From the NCBI RefSeq assembly GCF_034479375.1, contig NZ_CP140155.1, positions 3,820,501 through 3,884,500 on the forward strand: 64,000 nt of DNA. Direction: 5' to 3'. Below, piece by piece: positions 50,047 through 60,044 of the stretch. The DNA comes from Rhodopseudomonas palustris. Its GTDB lineage: Bacteria; Pseudomonadota; Alphaproteobacteria; Rhizobiales; Xanthobacteraceae. How positions within the stretch are numbered: the stretch's first letter is position 1; each line of letters begins with the position of its first letter. The notes under the pieces were generated by a model. It made no database searches. It saw nothing but the letters and a program-made list of their open reading frames with translations, and was not told the DNA's origin. A program made the translations under genes and the position numbers.

Positions 50047-50474
50047 GCGAGGCTTATAGCCGGATTGCGCGGGCAAGGGCCTGGCGCAGCTCGGTTGAGT
50101 GGCTGATTGGTAAAGGGGGTGCGATAGCGGCGTCCTCCCTCCAGCGGGCACAGCCCTCATGGTGAGGAGGCGCCTGGCACTGGATCGGAAACCTGCACGG
50201 CCTCGCAGTGGCGCCGTCTCGAACCATGAGCTGACGGAAATGCAGCGTACCCGCGGCCCGTCCTTCGAGACGCCCGGCTTCGCCCTTTCGGGCTTGCCGG
50301 CCTCCTCAGGACGAGGATGTGCCGGTGGCTGACACGGTCTCGGAACCGCCCTCGCTTGCCGCATCGCCGCCGAACGTGATAGGTCGGCGCGCCTTTCGCG
50401 CGGCCGGCGATGCACCGGCCCCTGCCGCAGAACCGCGGTCCGATTCCCCCTCGCCGCAATGGAAACCAATCTCG
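50047..50474. other. murJ-PfkB divergent region with a family D repeat
   Basis: Contains a family D repeat (50154-50318) flanking the two outward promoters. No gene is seen. Confidence 0.65.
50154..50318. repeat. Intergenic repeat family D, copy 4
   Basis: CCCTCATGGTGAGGAGGCGC opens and CGTCTCGAACCATG follows; GTCCTTCGAGACGCCC to CCTCCTCAGGACGAGG closes. The centre is longer than in other copies. Confidence 0.78.
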
Positions 50475-51476
50475 ATGAGCTCAGCCCAATACGACGTCCT
50501 CGCCATCGGCAACGCGCTGTTCGACGTGCTGGTGCGCACCGAGGACGACTTCCTGCTCCGCCACAAGATGACCAAGGGCGGCATGGCGCTGATCGACGAG
50601 GCCGGCGCCGCCGCGATCTACGCCGACATGGGGATGGCCACCGAGATCTCCGGCGGCTCCGCCGCCAACACCATCGTCGGGCTGGCGAGCTTCGGCGCGC
50701 GCACCGCCTATGTGGGCAAGATCAAGGACGACCAGATCGGCAAGCTCTACGCCCACGACATCCGCGCCGCCGGCGTGGCGTTCGATACCAAGGCGGCGGC
50801 GGACGGACCGGCCACCGGCTGCTCCTACATTCTGGTGACGCCCGACGGCGAGCGCACCATGAACACGTTTCTCGGCGCGGCGCAGGACCTGCGGCCGTCC
50901 GATATCGACGAGGCGCAGATCGCCGCGGCGGCGATTACTTATCTCGAAGGCTATCTGTGGGATCCGCCGCAGGCCAAGGAAGCGTTCCTGAAAGCCTCGA
51001 CCATCGCGCATGGCGCCGGCCGCAAGGTGGCGCTGACACTGTCGGACGCCTTCTGCGTCGATCGCTATCGCGGCGAGTTCCTCGAACTGATGCGTAGCAA
51101 GACCGTCGACCTGATTTTCGCCAACGAGTCGGAACTGCATTCGCGGTACCAGACCTCGGATTTCGACACCGCGCTGAAGAGCCTCGCGCAGGACGTCACG
51201 CTCGGCGTCGTCACCCGCAGCGAGAAGGGCTGCGCGGTGGTCGAGGGCGACGCCGTCACGCTGGTGCCTGCCGCGAAGATCGACCAGCTCGTCGACACCA
51301 CCGGCGCCGGCGACCTGTTCGCCGCGGGCTTTCTGTTCGGCCTGGTCCGCAACGCCGGCTACGAGAACGCCGGCCGCCTCGGCGCGCTGGCCGCCGCCGA
51401 AGTGATCCAGCACATCGGCGCCCGGCCGCTAGTGTCGCTGAAGGAGCTGGCGCAGCAGCACGGGCTGCCGGTGTAA
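50475..51476 (+). CDS. PfkB-family sugar/nucleoside kinase (adenosine kinase-like)
   Basis: A 333-residue ribokinase-fold kinase with motif 1 GGSAANTIVGLASFG (about 56-70) and motif 2 DTTGAGDLFAAGFLFG (about 275-290) that carries the catalytic Asp and anion hole. YDVLAIGNALFDVLVRTEDDFL at the start fits the adenosine kinase-like branch of alphaproteobacteria. It could phosphorylate adenosine or a sugar; the substrate is not readable. ATG at 50475 removes an in-frame extension through repeat D. Confidence 0.85.
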   Translation: MSSAQYDVLAIGNALFDVLVRTEDDFLLRHKMTKGGMALIDEAGAAAIYADMGMATEISGGSAANTIVGLASFGARTAYVGKIKDDQIGKLYAHDIRAAGVAFDTKAAADGPATGCSYILVTPDGERTMNTFLGAAQDLRPSDIDEAQIAAAAITYLEGYLWDPPQAKEAFLKASTIAHGAGRKVALTLSDAFCVDRYRGEFLELMRSKTVDLIFANESELHSRYQTSDFDTALKSLAQDVTLGVVTRSEKGCAVVEGDAVTLVPAAKIDQLVDTTGAGDLFAAGFLFGLVRNAGYENAGRLGALAAAEVIQHIGARPLVSLKELAQQHGLPV

Positions 51477-51488
51477 GACACTCCCCGA

Positions 51489-51583
51489 GTCATTCCGGGG
51501 CGCGAACGAAGTTCGCGAACCCGGAATCTCTCTTCGCAACAACCTCTAGATTCCGGGTTCGCGCTGCGCGCGCCCCGGAATGA
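51489..51583. repeat. Intergenic palindrome family E
   Basis: GTCATTCCGGGGCGCG (51489-51504) is the near-exact reverse complement of CGCGCCCCGGAATGAC at the other end, with internal GTTCGCGAACCCGGAATC and GATTCCGGGTTCGCG arms. Confidence 0.85.
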
Positions 51584-51618
51584 CGATCCTTGTTGTATTG
51601 AATCAACAAAACGCAATG

Positions 51619-51755
51619 CCCTCATCCTGAGGAGCCCCGGCGCCGCTCGCAGAGCGGAGCCGGGCGTCTCGAAGGATGGCCGCGTGTCTGTGGGCCAGCC
51701 AGGCGATGCCGCCTCATGGTTCGAGACGGCGCTACGCGCCTCCTCACCATGAGGG
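51619..51755. repeat. Intergenic repeat family D, copy 5
   Basis: CCCTCATCCTGAGGAGCCCC opens; GCGTCTCGAAGGATGGCC and CATGGTTCGAGACGGCG follow; CCTCCTCACCATGAGGGAC closes. The order of arms is reversed relative to copy 1. Confidence 0.75.
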
Positions 51756-51793
51756 ACTAGCTCATCACCATGAGGCCATGAGGGACTAACTCC

Positions 51794-53524
<1,731 letters not shown>

Positions 53525-53620
53525 CGGACCTGATTCGGCCGGCTTGTTTTTGTGGTTCGGATCGATGATCGCGCTGCCGGCGGGACTTGTCGAGCCCCGC
53601 CGGCAGCGCTCGAAGACGCG

Positions 53621-54808
53621 TCAGGCCGCCTTCTGGCCGGCGACAAGTCCCTGATACACGCCGCGCTCGAAGCCGGCGAAGGCCTCGAGGCATTTGCCGT
53701 CCGCGAACGGCAGCACCTGCATCAGGATCACGCCGCAGACGTCGCGGGTCGGATCGATCCAGTAATAGGTGTTGGCGAGCCCGGCCCAGGCAAGACTGCC
53801 GGGGCTGCGGCCTTCCGGCGTCGCTTCGGTGTTGATCAGGAAGCTCAGGCCCCACTTCTTGTCCATGCCCGGATACAGATCGACGTCGTTGGTGGCGAAG
53901 GGGATCGCCGACTCGAGCTTGTTGACGTTGAGGTCGCCGATGTGGTTCTGGCTCATCAGCGCCACGGTCTCGGGCTTCAGCACCTGACCGCCAGCGCCGC
54001 GGCCCTTGTTGAGGATCATCTGGGTGAATTTCAGATAGTCCGCCGCGGTGCCGTAGAGCCCGCCGCCGCCCATGTGGAATTCCGGCTCCTGCGCCACCTC
54101 GAACGGAATCGGCGACAGCGAGCCGTCCTCGCCGCGCGCATGCACCGCGACCAGCCGCTCACGCTGGGCGTCGCCGATCTTGAATCCGGTGTCGGTCATG
54201 CCGAGCGGCGCGAAGATGTGGTCGCGCAAGTAAGCGTCGAGCTTGACGCCGCTCGCGGCCTCGACCGCCTTGCCGGCGAAATCGATGTTGATGCCGTATT
54301 CCCAGCGGGTGCCGGGGTCGGACGCCAGCGGCGTCTTCAGCGCCGCTTCCTGACAGCCGATGATGCCGGGGATGCCGTGGCGCTCCATGTACTTCACCAT
54401 GTCGGCGTTCCACATGTCGTAGCAGAAGCCGGCGGTGTGGGTGAGCAGATGGCGCAGCGTGATCGCCGTCTTCGCCGGCCGCGTCTTCGGCGTGCCGTCG
54501 GCGTCGAAGCCGTCCAGCACCAGCGGCGCGGCGAGATCGGGCAGCACCTTGCCGATCGGCTCGTCGAGCGACAGCTTGCCCTGCTCGACCAGTTGCATCG
54601 CCGCTGCGGCGGTGATCGCCTTGGTCATCGACGCGATCCAGAACACGCTGTCGGTCGTCATCGGCTGCGGCTTCGACAGATCGCGTTTGCCGAACGCGCC
54701 CTGATAGATCACTTCGCTGGAGTTGCCCGCGAGCGCGACCACGCCGGGGATCTCCCCGCGCTCGCACATCTGCCGCAACGACTGATCGATGTTGGCTCCG
54801 TCCTGCAT
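53621..54808 (-). CDS. Serine hydrolase of the beta-lactamase/EstB esterase class
   Basis: A 395-residue cytosolic protein (no signal peptide) with the class C-type triad Ser60-x-x-Lys63 (ASMTK) and Tyr171-x-Asn (YGIN). The usual third KTG motif is not obvious; HMGGGGLYG and WAGLANTYYWIDP replace it, as in EstB-type esterases. Hydrolysis of an ester is more likely than of beta-lactams. ATG at 54808 has GGGAGGA. It precedes the acyl-CoA synthetase, suggesting ester cleavage followed by CoA activation. Confidence 0.83.
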   Translation of the reverse strand: MQDGANIDQSLRQMCERGEIPGVVALAGNSSEVIYQGAFGKRDLSKPQPMTTDSVFWIASMTKAITAAAAMQLVEQGKLSLDEPIGKVLPDLAAPLVLDGFDADGTPKTRPAKTAITLRHLLTHTAGFCYDMWNADMVKYMERHGIPGIIGCQEAALKTPLASDPGTRWEYGINIDFAGKAVEAASGVKLDAYLRDHIFAPLGMTDTGFKIGDAQRERLVAVHARGEDGSLSPIPFEVAQEPEFHMGGGGLYGTAADYLKFTQMILNKGRGAGGQVLKPETVALMSQNHIGDLNVNKLESAIPFATNDVDLYPGMDKKWGLSFLINTEATPEGRSPGSLAWAGLANTYYWIDPTRDVCGVILMQVLPFADGKCLEAFAGFERGVYQGLVAGQKAA

Positions 54809-55094
54809 TTGATCCTCCCGGTTGTTGTTTCGTTAACGGGCGCATTGTTCCGCCCAAACTCCGGATAGGCAAGACGGCAGATCGACGGAGCGACATATCG
54901 CGCGGTCTTGAAGCCCATCGCTGCAGCGCGGTGGCGGCCGCAGACGTGACGGCGATTTGGTGGCCGTTCGACGGCGACGGAACGATCGGCGCGAACCGAC
55001 GTTCAGAATGCGGAAGCCGTTGGTTGAACCTCGTAGCAATCTCCGGCGTCACAATCCGACAAATACAATGCAGGCCGCGGCCTCGGAGAGTTCG

Positions 55095-55421
55095 ATGATC
55101 CCAACCTGGAGTGCGTGGAAGCGCTATCCCCGTGACGGCCGGGGCAATATCGAAGCGCCGGTCTGTCCCGGCGTCTACGAGATCCGCAATGCCGACGACG
55201 GTTCGCTGTTCGGCTTCGCTGCGGCCGACAATCTCGCGGTGGCGCTCGGCCAACTGCAGGTGCAGCCGAAACGGCTCGGGGGCTGGTTCGGCCGCCGCAC
55301 GCCGGCGCCGACGCCGGACCTGGAGTATCGTGTCTGCGCCACAGCGACGCGCGCCGCCGCCCGGACCGCCGCAGAGCATATGATCGAACGGCGGGAGACC
55401 TGGTTCAGCCGCGCCGCCTGA
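55095..55421 (+). CDS. Small conserved-looking protein of unknown function
   Basis: A 108-residue basic protein starting MIPTWSAWKRYPRDGRGN, with a good GAGAG ribosome site. The segment PVCPGVYEIRNADDGSLFGFAAADNLAVALGQLQ has the spacing of the start of a GIY-YIG fold (PGVY-I...), but the catalytic Tyr/Arg residues are not recognisable. A second part is rich in Arg and Ala (AATATRAAARTAAEHMIERRE). It is not in an operon; no function is assigned. Confidence 0.6.
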   Translation: MIPTWSAWKRYPRDGRGNIEAPVCPGVYEIRNADDGSLFGFAAADNLAVALGQLQVQPKRLGGWFGRRTPAPTPDLEYRVCATATRAAARTAAEHMIERRETWFSRAA

Positions 55422-55578
55422 GCCTTCTTCGCATTGCGGCGCGAACCGCGCCGCCGCAGTGCTGCAATGACGCCGGGTCCGTGCCAACCGCGCGAGATGC
55501 CTCTATACTTCCTCACAGGCCGGGACCCGCTTCGCTCGCAGGCTCCCGCGCGCCGACGTCAAATTTCGAGGAAGACCG

Positions 55579-57072
55579 ATGTCCCCAACCGCCGCCGCCC
55601 GCCCGTCCGATGCCGCCTCGTCGCTGCGCGACCGCCTGAAAGACCCGTCACTGCTGCGCGAGCAGTGCTTCATCGACGGCGCCTGGACCGGCGCCGGGTC
55701 GATCGCCGTGACCAATCCGGCCAATGGCCAGGAGATAGGGCGGATTCCCGGCCTGACGGCGGACGATGCGACCGCGGCGGTCGAAGCCGCCGAGCGGGCG
55801 TTCCCGGCCTGGGCTAAGCTGACGGCGAAGCAGCGCTCCAACATCATGCGCAAATGGTTCGAGCTGATCGTCGCCAATCGCGAGGATCTGGCGCTGATCC
55901 TGACCACCGAACAGGGCAAGCCGCTGACCGAGGCGCTCGGCGAGGTCGACATCGGCGCCGCCTATGTCGAATTCTTCGCCGAGGAGGCCCGAAGGGTCTA
56001 TGGCGAGACCATTCCGACGCAGCGCGCCGACGCGCGGCTGATCGCCATCAAGCAGCCGATCGGCGTCTGCGCGGCGATCACGCCGTGGAACTTCCCGAAC
56101 TCGATGATCACCCGCAAGGTGTCGCCGGCGCTGGCCGCAGGCTGCACCGTGGTGCTGAAGCCCGCCGAAGAGACGCCGTTCTCGGCGCTGGCGCTCGCCG
56201 TGCTGGCCGAGAAGGCCGGCGTGCCGAAAGGCGTGTTCAACATCGTCACCGGCGACGCGCCGCCGATCGGCAAGGTGTTCTGCGAGCATCCCGCTGTGCG
56301 CTTCGTCGGCTTCACCGGCTCGACCGAGGTCGGCAAGATCCTGTACCGGCAGTCCGCCGTCGGCGTGAAGAAGCTCGGTCTGGAGCTCGGCGGTAACGCG
56401 CCGTTCATCGTGTTCGACGATGCCGATATCGACGCCGCGGTCGAGGGCGCGATGGTGTCGAAATATCGCAACATGGGCCAGACCTGCGTCTGCGCCAACC
56501 GGCTCTACGTGCAGGACGGCGTCTACGATGCGTTCGTTGAAAAGCTCGCCGCCAAGGTCAAGGCGATGACGGTCGGCGACGGCACGCAGCAGGGCGTGAC
56601 GCAGGGCCCGCTGATCAACCAGGCCGCGGTCGAGAAGACCGAAAAGCACATTGCGGACGCGGTGTCGAACGGCGCCCGCGTGATCACCGGCGGCAAGCGC
56701 CACGCGCTCGGCGGCACTTTCTTCGAGCCGACCGTGCTGGCGAATGTGCGGCCGGACGCGCTGGTGGCGCATGAAGAGACGTTCGGTCCGCTGGCGCCGG
56801 TGTTCCGCTTCAAGACCGAGGACGAAGTCATCAAGCTGGCGAACAACTCGCCGTTCGGGCTGGCGGCGTATTTCTACGCCCGCGACATCGGCCGGGTGTG
56901 GCGCGTCGCCGAGGCGCTGGAGAGCGGCATGGTCGGCGTCAATTCCGGACTGATCACCACCGAAGTAGCTCCCTTCGGCGGCGTCAAGGAATCGGGGCTC
57001 GGCCGCGAAGGCTCGCATCACGGCATGGACGAATATGTCGAGATCAAATACGTGATGATGGCGGGGATCTGA
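55579..57072 (+). CDS. gabD: NAD(P)-dependent succinate-semialdehyde dehydrogenase
   Basis: Oxidises succinate semialdehyde to succinate (GABA catabolism). The 497-residue aldehyde dehydrogenase has Asn171 (PWNFP), Glu269 (LELGGNAPF) and the catalytic Cys303 in GQTCVCANR; Cys305 matches the redox partner of E. coli GabD. FGGVKESGLGREGSHHGMDEYVE at the end is family-typical. ATG at 55579 has GAGGAAG upstream. No GABA transaminase is adjacent, so substrate is by similarity. Confidence 0.92.
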   Translation: MSPTAAARPSDAASSLRDRLKDPSLLREQCFIDGAWTGAGSIAVTNPANGQEIGRIPGLTADDATAAVEAAERAFPAWAKLTAKQRSNIMRKWFELIVANREDLALILTTEQGKPLTEALGEVDIGAAYVEFFAEEARRVYGETIPTQRADARLIAIKQPIGVCAAITPWNFPNSMITRKVSPALAAGCTVVLKPAEETPFSALALAVLAEKAGVPKGVFNIVTGDAPPIGKVFCEHPAVRFVGFTGSTEVGKILYRQSAVGVKKLGLELGGNAPFIVFDDADIDAAVEGAMVSKYRNMGQTCVCANRLYVQDGVYDAFVEKLAAKVKAMTVGDGTQQGVTQGPLINQAAVEKTEKHIADAVSNGARVITGGKRHALGGTFFEPTVLANVRPDALVAHEETFGPLAPVFRFKTEDEVIKLANNSPFGLAAYFYARDIGRVWRVAEALESGMVGVNSGLITTEVAPFGGVKESGLGREGSHHGMDEYVEIKYVMMAGI

Positions 57073-57095
57073 GGTCACTCGCCACTCGCTCCGCC

Positions 57096-57222
57096 GTCAT
57101 CCTGAGGTGCGCGCCCTTGCGCGCCTCGAAGGATGCGCCGCGGATGCCGGGCGCCGGTGGTTGCGGCCATCCTTCGAGGCCCGTTCGCCCGCGCATGCCC
57201 GCGGCCGGACGGGCACCTCAGA
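57096..57222. repeat. Intergenic repeat family D, copy 6
   Basis: CGTCATCCTGAGGTGCGCG opens, CCATCCTTCGAGGCCCG is inside and GGCACCTCAGAGCCTGAC closes it. It is closest to the copy at 16516-16634. Confidence 0.75.
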
Positions 57223-57271
57223 GCCTGACCGGAAAAGCGGCTAATTAAATCAGGCACTTTCGTTTCAACTC

Positions 57272-57360
57272 GTCATGCCCGGCCTTGTGCCGGGCATCCA
57301 CGTCTTGCAGCGGAAGCTGCAAAAAGGGCGTGGATGGCCGGGACAAGCCCGGCCATGACG
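57272..57360. repeat. Palindromic repeat family A, copy 5
   Basis: GTCATGCCCGGCCTTGTGCC opens, GGGACAAGCCCGGCCATGAC closes. A single arm remnant GTCATGTCCGGCC lies at 57482. Confidence 0.87.
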
Positions 57361-57546
57361 GAACTAATCGCGAAATGAGCGACCCAAAAGAACGCTTGAT
57401 TTTGCTGTCCGAATTTTCGGTCAGACTCTCAGGATGACGCCGGGCGTGCGTGGCGCGCACGACCCGATCGGCAATCACTTCGTCATGTCCGGCCTCGCGC
57501 CGGGCATCAGCATTCCATCCAACCGCAGGCGTCTCGGGTCGGGCAC

Positions 57547-58389
57547 CTACCGCAACGGCAGGCAGAGGTCGGTGAGCAGCTCCGAGGGCTTGGTGTCCTG
57601 CGGGCTGTTGAGATATTTCTCGACGACAGGCCGATCGTCGGCTTCGCGCCCGGACTGCGGCAGCCAGGTGCCGAACAGCCACTGATAAGCGGCCCACATA
57701 TCCGCATAGGGCCCCTTGTGCCGAAGCACCGCGTAGTCGCCGGAGGCGATCTCGATGCGCTCGACCGGCGGATCGACGACGCCGCCCGGCGCCGCGAGCG
57801 CTGCGAGCGAGCGCAGTTGCTCCGGCGGCACCGCCGTCGGATCGTCGAGATAGACCGCGATCATCTCGATCCGTTGCGGCAGCGCGCCGCGAGCGGCCAG
57901 TTGCCCGAACAGCGTTTCGAAGGCCTTGCCGATCTCGATATACGGACCGCCGTGCCGGACCGCGAGCGCGGGTATCGCCTCGAATCGCCGGATGTCGATC
58001 GACCAGCCGCCTTGCGCAGCGGCCAGTTGCCCCGGCCGGAAATCGGCATGGCTGCCGCTGTCGCGATAGGTCGCCGGCGGCAACCCATAGGCGTCCGCGA
58101 AGGCGCGGGTGAACGCCGCCACGCTGGCATACCCCGCCTGCGTCGCGATCTGCGCGATCGGGTCGTCGGTCTGCGCCAGACGGACCGAAGCGCGCTGCAG
58201 CCGCAGCCGCCGGGCGGTGCCGACCGCGGTTTCGCCGCGGCAGGCGTGATAGATCCTGTGCCAATGATACGGCGACAGCGACGCGATTTCGGCGATCCTG
58301 TCGAAGTCGAGCTCGCCGTCGAGATTGTCGTGGATGTACGACGTCACCCGATCGAGTCGGTCCTGGTAGTTGGTCCATGTCCTGGTCAT
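57547..58389 (-). CDS. AraC-family regulator with GyrI-like effector domain
   Basis: A 280-residue regulator. Two helix-turn-helix motifs cover about residues 12-108 (FDRIAEIASLSPYHWHRIYHAC, PIAQIATQAGYASVAAFTRAF), and a GyrI/Rob-like domain covers about 120-278 (LAVRHGGPYIEIGKAFETL, ERIEIASGDYAVLRHKGPYADM). Such proteins respond to drugs or small hydrophobic ligands. ATG at 58389 gives the start MTRTWTNYQ; an upstream in-frame ATG at 58422 is less likely. Target genes are unknown. Confidence 0.87.
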   Translation of the reverse strand: MTRTWTNYQDRLDRVTSYIHDNLDGELDFDRIAEIASLSPYHWHRIYHACRGETAVGTARRLRLQRASVRLAQTDDPIAQIATQAGYASVAAFTRAFADAYGLPPATYRDSGSHADFRPGQLAAAQGGWSIDIRRFEAIPALAVRHGGPYIEIGKAFETLFGQLAARGALPQRIEMIAVYLDDPTAVPPEQLRSLAALAAPGGVVDPPVERIEIASGDYAVLRHKGPYADMWAAYQWLFGTWLPQSGREADDRPVVEKYLNSPQDTKPSELLTDLCLPLR

Positions 58390-58523
58390 CGGTCCTCGCA
58401 GGCGCAAGTTGCTGTCCCCCATCGATGGCACATGGCGGCTTGATAAATCCTGCGGACCTGTCGGTTCCGGCTGATCCATTGAGCCCGCCCCGCGGGCGTC
58501 GGACCCGCGGGTTCGGCCGCCGA

Positions 58524-58982
58524 TCAGTCCGGAAGCCCGTCGACCGGATTGAAGCAGCTCACGCCGAGCGGGCGGAAATGACTGATGTTGGCCGTCAACA
58601 CGGAGAGCGCATGGGCTCGCGCCGTCGCTGCGATCAGCACATCGGCGAAGCCGGGATGGACGCCGTTCGCGATCGCCTGGTCTTCGATCGCGCCGGCAAT
58701 CCGCGCGGTCGCCGCATCGATCGGCAGCAGCCGGTCGCCATAGAGGTCGATCAGTTCGCGTAACCATGCGGACAAGGCTTGTGCCCGCGCCGTGCCGCCG
58801 GCGCGGGCGAGCTTGCGGCATCCGCGCTCGATCTCGGCCACCGTGATGACCGACAAATGCAGCCGCTCGGCCTCGCCCTGCGCGATCATCCACCGCGCCG
58901 TTTGCTCGGCCACCGCCGGCCGGCCCGGCGCAAACGCCGACACGATCGAAGTATCGACCAGGAAGCCGGACGGATCGCTCAC
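58524..58982 (-). CDS. vapC: VapC-type PIN-domain toxin
   Basis: Mg-dependent ribonuclease toxin. The 152-residue product has the PIN acidic residues Asp10 (FLVDTSIVSAF), Glu50 (TVAEIERG) and Asp114 (GFADVLIAATA). A fourth acidic position in the usual TRNVRDF motif reads TANISHF (His135), which may lower activity. Start is GTG at 58982, overlapping the antitoxin stop (GTGA), as is usual for toxin-antitoxin pairs. Confidence 0.9.
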   Translation of the reverse strand: MSDPSGFLVDTSIVSAFAPGRPAVAEQTARWMIAQGEAERLHLSVITVAEIERGCRKLARAGGTARAQALSAWLRELIDLYGDRLLPIDAATARIAGAIEDQAIANGVHPGFADVLIAATARAHALSVLTANISHFRPLGVSCFNPVDGLPD

Positions 58983-59221
58983 AGGTCGATCTCGCGGCCC
59001 GGAGACGGATTGCGCTCGATCTCTTCAGGAAGGCCCGGAAAGCCCATCAGGAATTCGCCAAAACCCCTGCGGGCCGGGTAGAGCCGCCGTGCGACATCGA
59101 CGGGGACCACCACGGCAGCCGCCTTGCCGTGCCGCGTGATGGTCACCGGCTCGCCGGCCTCGGCGGCTTCGACCACCGCCGACAGCGTCGCCTTGGCTTC
59201 CCTGAGGTTGATCGTTTTCAT
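58979..59221 (-). CDS. vapB: Phd/YefM-type antitoxin
   Basis: An 80-residue antitoxin with the Phd-like N-terminal DNA-binding fold MKTINLREAKATLSAVVEAAE and VTITRHGKAAAVVVP, and a toxin-neutralising tail rich in Gly/Phe/Pro. ATG at 59221 has a GGAGAT site. The promoter and an operator inverted repeat lie directly upstream (59235-59280), fitting autorepression. Named vapB by partner; the fold is Phd. Confidence 0.88.
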   Translation of the reverse strand: MKTINLREAKATLSAVVEAAEAGEPVTITRHGKAAAVVVPVDVARRLYPARRGFGEFLMGFPGLPEEIERNPSPGREIDL

Positions 59222-59234
59222 CGGCGATCTCCGC

Positions 59235-59280
59235 ATGTAGTCTCTTGTGACTACATAATGAAGAAACACCAAATCTGCAA
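59235..59280 (-). promoter_or_regulatory. vapBC promoter with operator palindrome
   Basis: ATGTAGTC-N6-GACTACAT (59235-59256) is a perfect 8-bp inverted repeat 13 bases before the antitoxin ATG. On the minus strand TTGCAG (59275-59280) and TATGTA (59252-59257) are 17 bases apart, so the operator overlaps the -10 box. Confidence 0.75.
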
Positions 59281-59323
59281 GGGGTTATGGACCACCCACC
59301 GCGCCGGCCTTGGCCCGCCGCGG

Positions 59324-60043
59324 TCACTGCCGCAGCATGATCAGCGGGTCGGCGCTGTCGGGGGTCTTGCGCCATTGCGCGTTGTCGTCGGCCTCGAACC
59401 GCCAGATCTCGCCGGACGGCGCGATCAGCGTCAGCGCGCCGCGCTCCAGCCGCCACATCGTCGGGCCGAAACTCGCGACCGGCGGATCGCAGCGCGGCTT
59501 GAGGAAGGCCTCGAAATTGTCCGCCGTCGCCGCCTCGTTGTTGGTCAGCGTCAGGCCGCAGACGACGCGGCCGCTGCCGCGGACCATCGACCAGTCGCCG
59601 ATCATCTGGTCCATCGATTTGGCGAGCGAACGCGCCGCGACCAGATTCTGCAGGATGTAGACGCCCTCATTGGCGCGCAGGCCTTCGAAGATGCCGCTCT
59701 CGACCTCGGTGAAATCGATCACCGGTTCGCCGGCGGCGCTCTGCAGCCGGACAATGTCGAGGCCCTTCACGGTCCAGGATGCGATATCGCTGGTGAAAGG
59801 CAGCGCGGCGGCGCAGCCGGGCTCGAGTTCGAGCTTCATGCCAGGCACGCCCCCTTGAAGCCCCCCCTGCTGTCCTTGCGGAGCGGCCTCCGGCTTCAGC
59901 GTCACCACGCAGGTCCTGCTGCGCTCGGTGGTCGACAGTTCCCACTGTCCGACCATCGCCTTGGTCAGCGCCGTGGCGTCCTGCGCCGGCGCCGGCGCGG
60001 CGCTCAACAGCAACAGCATGGCGGCGGCGACGCAGCGTCTCAT
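59324..60043 (-). CDS. Exported protein with two AprI/Inh-type protease-inhibitor domains
   Basis: A 239-residue periplasmic or lipidless exported protein: signal peptide 1-20, then two related domains. Domain 1 (about 24-125) has VGQWELST, Cys45 and Cys77, and FTEVESGIFEGL; domain 2 (about 145-235) has IGDWSM, Cys162 and Cys185, and GEIWRFEAD. Each keeps the paired cysteines that bridge in Inh metalloprotease inhibitors. A tandem form is unusual. A Gln/Gly-rich segment (57-66) interrupts domain 1. It starts one base after the dehydrogenase stop, so it is in the ABC operon. Confidence 0.83.
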   Translation of the reverse strand: MRRCVAAAMLLLLSAAPAPAQDATALTKAMVGQWELSTTERSRTCVVTLKPEAAPQGQQGGLQGGVPGMKLELEPGCAAALPFTSDIASWTVKGLDIVRLQSAAGEPVIDFTEVESGIFEGLRANEGVYILQNLVAARSLAKSMDQMIGDWSMVRGSGRVVCGLTLTNNEAATADNFEAFLKPRCDPPVASFGPTMWRLERGALTLIAPSGEIWRFEADDNAQWRKTPDSADPLIMLRQ

Positions 60044-60044
60044 C

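Larger units (their letters stand above)
51477..51793. other. Gap between convergent genes filled by two repeat families
   Basis: Family E inverted repeat at 51489-51583 and family D at 51619-51755; a short direct duplication of CATGAGGGACTA follows. No gene is seen. Confidence 0.7.
57073..57546. other. Repeat-rich gap between convergent genes
   Basis: Contains family D (57096-57222), family A (57272-57360) and a partial family A arm (57481-57510). No gene is seen. Confidence 0.7.

Noticed and set aside
57272..57360. Possible CRISPR-like spacing among family A repeats
   Set aside because: Copies are tens of kilobases apart and palindromic; no regular spacers or cas genes.
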